A DNA stretch of 64,000 nt from NCBI GenBank assembly GCA_964030475.1, contig CAXIPT010000004.1, positions 4,704,211-4,768,210 on the forward strand, written 5' to 3'. Position 1 is the first letter of the stretch; every line of letters starts with the position of its first letter. Made by a program: the position numbers and the translations under genes. The notes under the pieces were generated by a model. It saw nothing but the letters and a program-made list of their open reading frames with translations, had not been told where the DNA came from and ran no database searches. Below are positions 40,312 through 50,600 of the stretch, piece by piece. Source of the DNA: Tethya wilhelma (Eukaryota > Porifera > Demospongiae > Tethyida > Tethyidae).

Positions 40312-40628
40312 AATATAATAGTTTTATTCTAGTCTCCTGTGCTCCGGTCTCCCGTTTTCTGTATCATTGTTCACTGGTTAGTTTATCCATTTGTTTGCAT
40401 ATATGCTGTATTGTCTTTTATTTTATTTATTTTCTTATCATGTAATTATTTTTCTATTCATTTATTTATTATTTTTTCCTTTTCTTTTTAGCGCTGGTTG
40501 ACACTGTTATAGTAGCTAACTCTGTGCCATCTTGTGTCATGCATATCATATGTGCCAACTTTACATTAAAATTTCTATTTAAAGAAGAAAAAAAAAGATA
40601 TTAATTATTCAGGAAAAAAATGGAACAA
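40312..40628. other. Unassigned T-rich spacer
   Basis: Pyrimidine-rich (TTATTTTATTTATTTTC) then AAAGAAGAAAAAAAAAGA; could be the tail of an old retroelement, unproven. Confidence 0.35.
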
Positions 40629-40892
40629 ACAAGTAAAAAACATTAGAAATGTATCATGAACACAGGAATGGCCAAATCGTAAAAAGAAAGCAAACAAGAG
40701 GAAATGGCTGTTTGAGTGTGTAAAGAATTATTCCTATGGGCAACATGAGGGACTCAACATGGAAATACAGTACTACATGCAGCTAGCCCTTGCACAGGAA
40801 GAATTCTGTACACACTCGAACAGCCATTCTACCTTGTTTACTTTCTTTTTATGATTTGGCCATTCCCATGTCTCATTACATTTTCAATGTGT
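40629..40892. repeat. Foldback MITE family M copy 5
   Basis: Left end ACAAGTAAAAAACATTAG; the right arm breaks off in CATTTTCAATGTG, a few bases short of the end. Confidence 0.8.
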
Positions 40893-40926
40893 TCTCATTT
40901 TTTTTATAAATTCTACGACTCACATA

Positions 40927-40929
<3 letters not shown>

Positions 40930-40962
<33 letters not shown>

Positions 40963-41000
40963 TATAAGCATACTTTTGTCGGTGTGTGTGTGTGTGTGTG
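40930..41000. repeat. (AT)n and (GT)n microsatellites
   Basis: About 14 AT units at 40932-40960 and 10 GT units at 40981-41000, followed by TAACGGAGGGTTACCGGAAG. Confidence 0.95.
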
Positions 41001-41604
41001 TAACGGAGGGTTACCGGAAGTAATACAACCTCGAGCTAAAACACTACTTTTTCTTTGGACTGAGAAAAATGTAAGCTATAAAAAGTGTGCCTAAAGAACT
41101 AGCTTAGATAGTACTAGCCTAGGATAGAATCACAGGCGCTAAAAGTAAGGCTAACTTTTTCTGAGATAGCTGACAAGGCCTACCAGTGGCGTATGTATCT
41201 GACAAAGAAGCGTGATAGAGAAGCCAATCTTTCACAAAGAAGCGTAGTGAAGGGAGAATTTTCGCTTCTAGGAGTCTGCTTCTCTGTCGCTGTATACAAA
41301 ACGCAGCTAGCCAGATAATGAGCTGATAATGGCGGAACTCGGAAAAGGGTTGTTAGTGACGTCACGTAGTGAGGTAAATTGCAAAGTAGGACCAGAGCAC
41401 TAAGCAGTGCATATACACATACAGCATTACTTCCCTTTGAGTTCCAATTGATTATGCCAGTATTAATGTGATTGTTGTGTGTTGCTTCAACTGCAAAGGT
41501 TGTTCTAACAGTCGAACCACACACAAATATCCGCGCCTGATTTTGTTTGCAACGTAAGTGGGCGTGACCAGGAAAATGGCGACTTTTGGCCGTTTGGAGG
41601 CACA
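41001..41604. other. Unassigned spacer
   Basis: No firm gene. ACCGGAAGT at about 41013 is the same core as the ends of elements H1 and H2 and may be a solo end. A 147-codon minus frame (41180-41623) lacks domain features. Confidence 0.35.
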
Positions 41605-41617
41605 TTGAAGAATGAAG

Positions 41618-41800
41618 TTTCAAGCTGGATTACACGGAGATTTGGCCGTATCTGCATTGGATAGTCAGATGTCCAAAGAATAAAATAAGTCTTCATTTAC
41701 GAGCTCAGGTGTTATACTAAATGTCTGCTTGCCGTGAATATTTGCACTAGGACACCAGCCAAGCAGTGTGTGGTGACTATTTCCAGGAGAATATCACTCG
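41618..41800 (+). CDS. Two small splice-consistent exons, THAP-like tail motif
   Basis: Exon 1, open from about 41618: SFKLDYTEIWPYLHWIVRCP then KNKISLHLRAQ, to donor CAG|GTGTTA (41709). Exon 2, acceptor GCACTAG (41750) to donor CG|GTAAGC (41801): DTSQAVCGDYFQENITR. Both join in phase 0. CGDYF resembles the C(S/G)DHF block of THAP DNA-binding domains, but the first half of that domain is not seen. Low confidence. Confidence 0.3.
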
Positions 41801-42873
41801 GTAAGCAAGTGACACAATTTTGGCTTGCTTATTTATGTTCTACGATGTCTTAAGCACCTTGTGTGCTATTATTGCTATTGCAAATGTCTTTAAACGGAAA
41901 TGTCCAAAGCTTTTGTAAGGGCACTCACCCTAATCTACATATGAATGCATATAAATTCAATGTATTGTGTAGTACACGACTACTTTCTAAGTTTTTGTAT
42001 TTTGCCACTGAATTTGAAGCACAACAAGGCGTACTAAGACTTGTACAAGGTATATCTGTCTGTCACTAGGCTCTTTCAATGTACTATTTAACCTAGTCAA
42101 GTTTATCATAATAGTATGGAAAAAGTACATCATGAATATTCATATACTGGTATTATAATAGTTCACACATAGTCTCGATTCTTGTCTTCTGCAGGCTCTG
42201 ATTCAGGCACATCTTCTGACAGTTGAAACCACTTTAGAAAGTACTCCAATTCATATAAAAAACAGTGTTATGTTTGTGACTTGTACCTACCATTTAGACT
42301 TTTAATGTACATTTATGTAAGCTGTTAAATCCATCGATTGCAAGCAGCTGGACACAAACAAAGAGGCCATAATTCTATGGATTGGAGTCTAAGAAGGCTG
42401 AAAACTGGTTTTTGTCTGCTGGCTACTTTTAAAACAGAAATGTCCAAAGCTTTAACTGGGGGGTTAAAGTTTCCTATCTTCAGTCTGTTGGTGATTGCCA
42501 TGAGCATAAAATCCCATCTCTGGACACTAAACTTTGTTGAAAGTTAGATTATTTAATGTACAACTTGCATACCAAGTTTGGAACAGCAAAGCAAGAATCT
42601 GTGGAAGAAATAAAAACAATGCATTGCATACTTCATAATCACGAATTAACTGTACTTGACCTTATGAATGAATTCATTTGCAATTAAATCTCAACGTAGG
42701 AGCGTTTCCGCGTACGCGTGCGGTTCGACTGCTAAGGCAACTGACTATATAGATTATACACAATAGCTATGCTCATCAATTCTATCTTACTGTTTGAGTT
42801 ATAGTATAGTAACTGATCCTATAAACATACACAAACAAGGAGTGGGCGAGCGAAGCAAGCCCCACTCCTTGTG
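41801..42873. other. Unassigned, with an internal duplicated phrase
   Basis: GAAATGTCCAAAGCTTT occurs at about 41899 and 42437. An imperfect palindrome GGAGTGGGCG...CCCCACTCC lies at 42838-42868, directly before M copy 6. No gene supported. Confidence 0.4.
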
Positions 42874-43074
42874 ACAAGTAAAAAAAAACATTGATTGTAA
42901 AAAGAACGCAAACAAGATGGAATGGCTATTAGAGTGTGTGCGGAATTCTTCCTGTATGGGCTGTCTCCTTATTGATTTGCCCACAGGGAGAATTTCTTAC
43001 ACACTCTAATAGCCATTCCATCTTGTTTGCGATCTTTTTATGATTTAGCCATTCCTGTTACATTTCCTACTTGT
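42874..43074. repeat. Foldback MITE family M copy 6 (short)
   Basis: Both ends present (ACAAGTAAAAAAAACATTG ... CCTACTTGT) but with internal losses in both arms. Confidence 0.8.
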
Positions 43075-43785
43075 TCTCATTTTTTCATAATTCTACAAAT
43101 CACATTTGAGTTAGTGTGTGTAGCTAGTTACTGAGCTAGTAGTCTGGCAAGGAGTAAGTTGTGTAGCCTGCTTAATACTGAAGTGAAACACACATCTCAG
43201 TCATTTGGAGGCAGGAGCTGTATCATAAGGTTTACTTGCCTTTCTATATCTTATGATAATCAAAGTCTTGATTCATCTCTTAAGAAGAGCAACCAGGTAT
43301 CACAGAATAGTTCCAGGCAACTTGCATTGAATTCCAAATAACGCACCCTTTGTGTGTGGAAAGGGTCGTCAATTTAAATTTTCTAGAGGCTAATGAATTA
43401 TCATGATTATGTATATATTATGTATGAATCTAGCTACTCAATGAGAGGCCCAAAAAACCGATGGCAAAAGCGACTGACCCGGAAGAAACCAAGTTTGTTC
43501 GTTCAAGAATCAGCTTTATAGTCTCTGAGAAAAGTTGAGCCAAGAGAGAAGAAGAATAAGAAGAAGATGGAGAAAATTGGAGGTTTGGCATGTTTGTGTT
43601 TGTTACTTTAGCGATGGTCTTAGGCTGGTGAGATCATTAGAAAGAGAAAGAGCTAAAAAGTAGCTTAAGAAGCCTTTTAGAGCTAACCGCTCATTTTTTT
43701 TGCAGTTATTCGCGTGAATATTTGTATTGCGCTAATGGGCCATCTGTGCCATTCTAGTGTACCCAGTACTATCGTACTGGGAATT
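43075..43785 (+). repeat. Repeat family B copy 4
   Basis: TTCTCATTTTTTCATAATTC to the hairpin end ACCCAGTACTATCGTACTGG; lacks the TAATGGCGGCCATATGGAGG block. Confidence 0.85.
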
Positions 43786-43805
43786 ATGGTAGTTACTTGT
43801 ACACT

Positions 43806-43972
43806 ACAAGTGAAAAAAACATTGAAAATGTAATGAGACATAGGAATGGCCAAATCGTAAAGAAAGCAAACAAGATTGAATGGCTGTTTGATTGTGTGCA
43901 CAATCACTCCCGTGTGGGCTGCATGTAGTACTCTCTTCCCACGTTGAGTCCTTCATGTTGCCCATAGGAATA
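43806..43972. repeat. Foldback MITE family M copy 7 (left part)
   Basis: ACAAGTGAAAAAAACATTGA to the loop ending CCCATAGGAATAATTC, then truncated. Confidence 0.75.
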
Positions 43973-44029
43973 ATTCAACCTATATCAGAATTGAAATAGT
44001 CACACATACAGTCTCTCAGTTCCTTTGCA

Positions 44030-44758
44030 TCTTTAATTTAGTGTATCTATTGCCTCTTTGTTGTTCTAATGGTTGTAACCCCTGTGCTTGTGGCTCTCGA
44101 CGCCATTGTCCATTATGCGTATCTTGATTTTCAGTGTCAACACTACCACTTGGTGTGTAAACACTGCAGTTTCCTAGGCGGATATGTAAGAAATTGTGTA
44201 GACTGCAGTATGCCAGAACTAGTTGTTCTATCTTTCTGGACTTAAAGCTATTGGCTGCATGAATATCCTGAATCTATAAGGGAGGATTCCAAAGGCATTT
44301 TCAACTATTCTTCAGGCACGGCTTAGACGATAGTTGTAGATTCACTTCTGTTTTGTTAATGCAGTCTGAGCATATGGCTTTAGAATGTATGTTTTCAACA
44401 GGAAAGCATCGTCTGTAACAATGAAATATGGAGTGTAATTTGATGTTGCAGGTAATGGTGACAGTTCTGGTAGATTGAGGGTGTTTTGTACCAATGCTGT
44501 GTTTAAGCTGCTATTTTTTAACACTCCCCCATCTGATACACATCCATTGCACCTGATATCAATGAAGATAAACTTGTAAAGCAAGCAACACCACACTGAA
44601 ATGATGTTTGTAGTTAAAATAGTATGATCCTGAGTTAGGGGGTGGTCAAATCATAACATGCTTGCCATCTAGTACTCCCACACAATGAGGAAAGTTCCAT
44701 TTTTTTCCTCAAATTGTTCAGCAACATATTTCCACTCTGATTTTGTGGTGGGCACCTG
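44030..44758 (-). pseudogene. Harbinger transposase, DDE half
   Basis: Minus strand from an exon start at about 44758 (VPTTKSEWKYVAEQFEEK), then in shifted frames WNFPHCVGVLDGKH (first catalytic Asp), GSYYFNYK, then FIFIDIRCNGCVSDGGVLKN (second Asp as VDIG/IDIR-like), LLKTYILKPYAQ, and the C-terminal block near 44340-44200 with ALSPEKIEQLVLAYCSLHNF-like sequence. At least two frameshifts and one stop. This is the DDE_Tnp_4 type of nuclease found in PIF/Harbinger and in the host gene HARBI1. Confidence 0.75.
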
Positions 44759-44820
44759 TGTGTATAAAAACAGTTATACATAATTAATACACACTGACTT
44801 TCCTCTTAATTTATATAGAG

Positions 44821-45100
44821 AACTAATTCCATCGATGCAAATGAAGAGGTAAATGAGAATGACAACACCCAGAACAACCAAGAGGGGAATACTTCATCAG
44901 ATGACACAGTACGATCTACTAAGTGGGCTGGGAAGCAATCCAGTGTATGGAAAAGAGTACAAGTGATGCTATAAAAGATAAGGAAATGAGGATGATAGTT
45001 TTGGTCGGTATGTAGCTACTGAGCTTCGTGGCATTGAAAATCCTCATACAAAACGTTTGACAAAGTGGCAAATTCAATCCATAATATTAATGCACATACT
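44821..45100 (+). pseudogene. MADF/BESS-like accessory gene of the Harbinger element
   Basis: Acidic-polar linker (NEEVNENDNTQNNQEGNTSS), then in shifted frames FGRYVATELRGIENPHTKRL and TKWQIQSIILMHI, which resembles the BESS-motif end of MADF proteins (RYVA..L..I.......L...I). PIF/Harbinger elements need a second DNA-binding protein of the Myb/MADF kind, so the context fits. Two frame changes. Confidence 0.5.
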
Positions 45101-45272
45101 AGTATTGCACAGCCAGAAGTAAGGCCATCTTGGCGATTTCAAGGACAACAAGACCCACCCTTTCCCTGGGCACCATTTGCAATGCCAAGGAATTCTACTC
45201 ACAGTACCAACACAGCAATCCATACTCCTCTGGCCCAGTCACAGTACCTTCCCCAAAATAACTATTGAACTT

Positions 45273-45635
45273 CAGGGGCGGATCCAGGATTTCAGAAAGG
45301 GGGGTTCGAATCAAGGTGTGCACGAAGCACAGGGAAAATTATTGGTTGACCACGCCCACTTTTCATTAAACTACGCCCATTTCCTAGTTGGATGGACTTT
45401 GCACTTTACCGTGAGCGGTGTCACTCGCGCTAGGTGGCAGGCTTAGCTGTTTTTGTGCCGGTATCTAGGCGTTCTAGGTTTATTCCCAGGCCTTAATTCA
45501 CTCTCAAAGTAAGTTTTGTACTTGTAAGAATCTATCAACTAGTTTTCTATACTGATTCTCAGCAAAATTACAAATTTTTTATCTGGCCAAAAGGTGGGTT
45601 CGTCCGAACCCAACGAACTCCCCCTGGATCCGCTA
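45273..45635. mobile_element. hAT-type MITE, 363 bp
   Basis: Ends CAGGGGCGGATCCAGGATTT and, inverted, GTAGCGGATCCAGGGGGAG; flanked by TTGAACTT (45265-45272) and CTGAACTT (45636-45643), an 8-bp target duplication with one mismatch. CAG-type ends and 8-bp duplications mark hAT elements. No coding capacity. Confidence 0.85.
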
Positions 45636-45910
45636 CTGAACTTGGAACTCTAACAGTGTAATTGTGTACGTAAATTGTGCCAACTTCATGCTAAATTAAA
45701 TTTAACAATGCGTGTATACATGGTGCAACGTCAAGTCATTAATCACATTTTAATAACCTTTATAAATTCCTTGAGGACTGTCACAATAGTTTCACACATT
45801 TCTGGAACAATTCGCCCAATTGTTAGAGCTGGTACTCTGTGGAGATACTGTAGACTAAAGTCTATTCGCATTCACTTTTCCCCCGGAAGTAGTGTGGTTT
45901 GACTTACGTA

Positions 45911-46041
45911 TTAGTTATTGCACAAGCACGAGTGCCACATGCCAGATATTGGCACAGTTGTGACGTATGGCCCGAGGGTTTTACGTCACAATTGTGCCAA
46001 TATCTGGCATGTGGTCACGAGTGCGTGTGCAATAACTAATT
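45911..46041. repeat. Near-perfect 58-bp hairpin
   Basis: TTAGTTATTGCACAAGCACG ... and its reverse complement ending CAATAACTAA, with a loop of about 15 bp (TGGCCCGAGGGTTTT). Arms differ at only a few bases. It looks like a small foldback MITE. The following 46060-46160 repeats the phrase GATATTGGCACAGTT without the other arm. Confidence 0.9.
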
Positions 46042-46540
46042 GGTTGCATTAGCAAAACTACAGTCACTCAAGCGTGCCGATAATGGCATAGTGGTCTGAT
46101 ATTGGCACAGTTTGCCACCTACGCAGTGTGCCATATGCAATATAGTGGCACAGTTTTCTCTTTGATCTCAAGTGTCAAAATGCAACAATACAGGTTTGTA
46201 GTATCTGTGGTCAATGGAATGTCCCATAGTTTATATACGGGGCAGACACATAGGAGGCTCTAACTTTTGACTGGTAAGGTGTAGAGTATTTTAAAAGGCA
46301 CTAAATGAAATTTGCAGTTGAATAGTATCTAGAATAACGCAATAGCATGAATTACGGGCAAGTTATGAAGAAATTTGGACCGGCAAAGTGAACGCGAATG
46401 GACTTAGTGTACGTTTCTTCTGTAAGCAATTGATAATAATTATATGGTGTACATGTTTTGCATGTGTGTTTACAGGCAGTGGTGATATTAACTATACAGA
46501 GAGAGAGAGATGTACACTATATTATATATATATATAGTAG
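46042..46540. other. Spacer with GA and AT microsatellites
   Basis: (GA)7 at 46499-46512 and (AT)n near 46523-46538; no gene seen. Confidence 0.5.
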
Positions 46541-46544
46541 CTAC

Positions 46545-46812
46545 CTGTTGCTAGGAAACGCAGTGTCAGTGCAAGCCTCTCACCAGGAGATATTGCTTTT
46601 CGTAAAATGGTATCTTGACGTGTGATGAGGGGTGTCACCATACGAAGAAGTTCATCAAAAGTAGCAGTATCCATCCTTAAAAAATTTCGATAGCTATTGA
46701 TATCACTTCTATCAGTTTTCATATATCTTGTAATAGCTGGTGATATGCACCCCTTTCTTCTCGAGCTTGGATCCATTCTCGTACCCAAATTTGCCTGTTT
46801 CTTCATCTCATA
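46545..46812 (-). pseudogene. Harbinger transposase, N-terminal exon
   Basis: Minus strand: MKKQANLGTRMDPSSRRKG, then SDINSYRNFLRMDTATFDEL, LLRMVTPLITRQDTILRKAI and SPGERLALTLRFLATG to a donor (CAG|GTAGCT, 46544). FDELL...I...DT..R.AI...ERLALTLRFLATG is the standard N-terminal signature of Harbinger transposases. Its open frame runs further upstream into family B sequence (46836 onward), which is a fusion by insertion and not part of the protein. Confidence 0.75.
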
Positions 46813-46835
46813 TGTCTTCTTCTCATTGTTACAAC

Positions 46836-47035
46836 TATTCCCAGTACGGTAGTACTGGGTACACAGGAATGGCACGGATGGCCCATTAGCGCAATACAAA
46901 TATTCACGCGAATAACTCTGCAAAAACTGAGCACTTAGCACTAAAAGGTTTCTTAAGCTACTATTTAGCTCTTTCTCTTTCTAATGAGCCCAAAACATGG
47001 CCTAAAACCATCGCTAAAGTAACAAACACACATAT
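46836..47035 (-). repeat. Repeat family B copy 5 (reverse, hairpin end)
   Basis: ATTCCCAGTACGGTAGTACT to GTAACAAACACACATATG, cut by element C copy 2. Confidence 0.85.
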
Positions 47036-47645
47036 GTGACCTGTCAAGGGAAAACCTGCCGGTTAGGAAATTATTGTTTTTGGAGTAAAATGCGGTTTTA
47101 GTTTAATTCGCGTTTTTGCGCGAATTTTTTTTTTCTTGCACGGATGCGCTGCGCTACATCTCAGCATGCTCCATGCAAAATTTGAGGGGTGGAGCTGCTT
47201 CTGTTGCAGAGATATAGCCTGTAGTTTCAGCCTCGTTCACTTTTACTTAGTTGCTAACACGGAGAACAGTTGCTATGCTGTGCAACAAACCGTAGCGAAT
47301 ATTTATGAGCAAGGCAGCTGCCTCTAAAAATGATTTATTATTCCATGTTCTCTCTAACTTATAAGCTGACTAATCTCAAAATGTTGCTACAGCACATAGA
47401 CAGAAGGGTAAGCTAAAGCTTTGTACATGCTTGTCTAAGCCAAGCGCTTTCATACAGTAGATTTCTACTCGTAGGTAATGCCTCTCCCTGTACGGCGATC
47501 GCGTACAGGTTATTTTGAGGCTTATCTTAGTTCTTAGAACTTACTGTACCTAGAATCTACCTCTCTACTAGCAAGCGCTTACCTCCTTCAGTCCATTAGC
47601 TGTCTTCTGGGTCTTCTTTCCTAGCTACTCGCTTCTCACTAAATG

Positions 47646-50600
47646 CAGCGATACCGGAAGAAATTTAAACTTATTTATTTCCACAAAACAATTCGACCAA
47701 CATACTCTTCAGCCTTTTCTGAATACAACGATATACGATATGTCTAAGTTTGATCCACTATTCGTCTAGAAATGGAGCTTCAAGTCCATGCGATACAGTA
47801 ATTTTTTCTCCAGGATTTCGTTAAATTAGATAAACGTAACGTGGCACAATGCTTCAATTATTGTGTAATTTACCTGTACGTCAGCAAAATTGCTGCTGAT
47901 TATAGACTATTATATACCATTTTGATCGTCAATGACTGCTCCATTCAATAAAAACATTCATTTAATAATTCAAACATATCAATACAAACTGTGAAACAAT
48001 TTGTAGCTAAGTCTCCAAACCGTGTACAGAATACACAGCATAAAACTGGCAAACACCATAATACACAGCATGAAACTCTCCAAAAACACATAATACACAC
48101 TATAAAACTGGCAAACACTAACATAAGACACACCATGAAATTCTGCGAACACATAATAAACACCTCCAAACACATAATACAAACCATGAAACTCTTCGGG
48201 CCAACGTGACACATTATGAAACGATTTCTAAGTCTCCAGACTTTAAATCCTCTATCAATGGAAACGAAAAGACTTCGTCTTCATTATCATACGCTACCCG
48301 AAAGTCTTTGGTAGTATTGTCATATGAAATTACTGTTCCAGTATACCAGGTGTCAACCCCATCAACATTGAACAAGTGCTTAACACGTCGATATAGAAGC
48401 AGCTCTGGGTCTCTCTCTATTTCTTGATCTGAAGGCACTCTATCACTTGATTCCACAGGAAGCAGAAGTTCAACCAAATTGGATTGTAGTTGTTCAACTG
48501 TAAGTGCACGATGGTTGTGTGAGAACTGAAAAAGATGTTTGGAATTTAGCTGATTGAGAACTTTGCGCCGAAAGTTTATTTGAACTTTTAGAGCCTCAAT
48601 TTTAGACTTCTTAGTTTTCAGCTGGTTGAGATGATGTTCAATCTCTGCAGCTGTGGTCCACAATCCAAGTGTTTGTACTTTCAACGTTAGGTCCTCTTTT
48701 TCTTTCAACTCTTTCTTTCTTTTCGTCGATAATTCCCTCTCTTTCTGTAGCAGTAGCTCTAGGCGTTTTGCTTTAATTTCATCACTTCGTTCTTTAAAAT
48801 TCTTCCTGTGGACTTTAGAAAGCTTTCGAGCTGCTTGCAATAGTCTTTCTCTTTCTTCTTCACTTTTTTCCTTGAGCCAATTAGAGGTCTTATTTTGAGA
48901 AAATAAAATTGTAGCTTCTAGTGCAATGAATGATGCGTTAGGCTTTTGAGTCATCAGTCTGTCCAGACGAGCAAAGTCTCTCTCAGGGGCTACGTTTGTT
49001 TTAGGTACGGATGATGTCTCAGATATAATTTCAGAATCAGTAACACTGTGATGTTCACCTCCTGGTAAATGGTCAATCAGTAGACGTTCACTAGTTAACA
49101 CGAAACTCTTAAACAGTAGCTGGAGAAGTTCCAGTACTAGGTGATCAGATTCGGTTTCTTTGTACAACAAATCCATGACTTCATCTTGAAATGATGTATG
49201 ATCTGGAAACAACAGCGTTTCATTGTCCAGTACCACCTGCGCATCCCCACTCCATTTCTCAAATAAGTCTCTCATTTTGGTGTATGTAGTGCTCATTTGA
49301 AGGATGGACACTGTTGAAGTCTGTAAAAACCTCCAAAATGGTCCGGTAACCAACTTATCAATTATGCCTAATGCCTTGCATCCAGCTATGTAGAGCGGAC
49401 TCTTCAAGTCTTGTAGTACTGCCTGCAGGAGACGATTGAGACTTGTTCCATGGTAGTTCATTAGATAATCTAGCATGTGCGACTTTAAGTAAAAAACACC
49501 TGCAGCATCGTAGAATACTATATTGAATCTGTTCCCCACAAACGATGCTAAGGGTATTTTCAAAATTCCCTTTTGACGAAGATAGGTTCTGAAATGTGTA
49601 GAACAGCCTGCCTGTTCTGAGCCTCTGTGATGAAAAGCCTTACAGGCTGTTCTGATGAGTGTTTGTGTTCCAGAGCACTTTCTACTTTGAACATCATCTT
49701 CACTGTGTGTTTCCTCCCATAACTTCAACGTCTCTTCAGCAGATTCGGCCAAACCAACTAAATAATGGAGACCACAAAAAAAGTTGTTCATCCGGGTAAT
49801 ATGTTCACGTTCACTATCTGTCATTTCCTCCCATCCTTTTACTACATCAGGCAGAATACTAGCTCTGTAATCGCTTAGAATGGTAGAAAAGAGCTTCTCT
49901 GCAGAGTGTCGATCGGACATCGTGTTTTTCATTTTAGACACAATTATAGCCGAGACACTCGATTCACCCATCTCCTTCCTTACTACGTCTAAATCGTCGA
50001 GAATTTCAATTAATGTGTCCAGAGTAGATTGTGCACTGCCAGAGAACACATGTCTTAGACCAAGTGAATAAGTCTCGCTTGCAGTGGCAACATCGAAAGT
50101 TGAGAAGTGTTCACCATGTTTGGTTGTGCCGTCTGTTTGCAGTGTGTTATATTGACCATCATCCTGACTTAGCCGTTCTCCAAGCTGTGCTTGGGCAAGT
50201 GTGATACATTCGATCATCATTTCACACATGGCTGTCCTTTTAGGTAAACGCTCTACCTCCTTATGTGCAATGTTAGTAAGAACACTTTCAATAACTGCTT
50301 TGACATTATTCACACTGACATTTAACGATAATAGTTCATAACAACATGCTCTAATGTCATCGGTGTACTTGCCTCCTTGAAATGTGGTGATCTTTTCATT
50401 GTTTTCTGACAATATATGTTTTACTTCGTCTCTTAGTTCAACATTATCATACTCCAGTTGCCTAATTTCTTCTCGAAGTTTCTCCTGTTGCTGATGACAA
50501 TCTAGTTCTACCTTAGCTACTTCATCGTTACTACTACCATGAATCTCGTCATACTTAGACCTCCAATATGAGGCTCTGTGTCGTAAACGATCGACTTTAG

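Larger units (their letters stand above)
44030..46812 (-). mobile_element. PIF/Harbinger-type DNA transposon, decayed
   Basis: Two genes in opposite orientation, as is usual for this superfamily: a DDE transposase on the minus strand (44030-46812, two main exon groups) and a MADF/BESS-like accessory gene on the plus strand (44821-45100). A MITE (45273-45635) and a perfect hairpin (45911-46041) lie between. Inverted ends were not identified, so limits are those of the coding sequence. Confidence 0.65.

Noticed and set aside
41180..41623. 147-codon minus-strand frame
   Set aside because: No domain, no splice-site support, and it overlaps a more protein-like plus-strand exon; kept only as unassigned.
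47945..48214. Met/Cys/Val-rich minus-strand frames at the 3' side of H1
   Set aside because: They come from short tandem phrases in the H1 3' flank and lack any feature of a protein.
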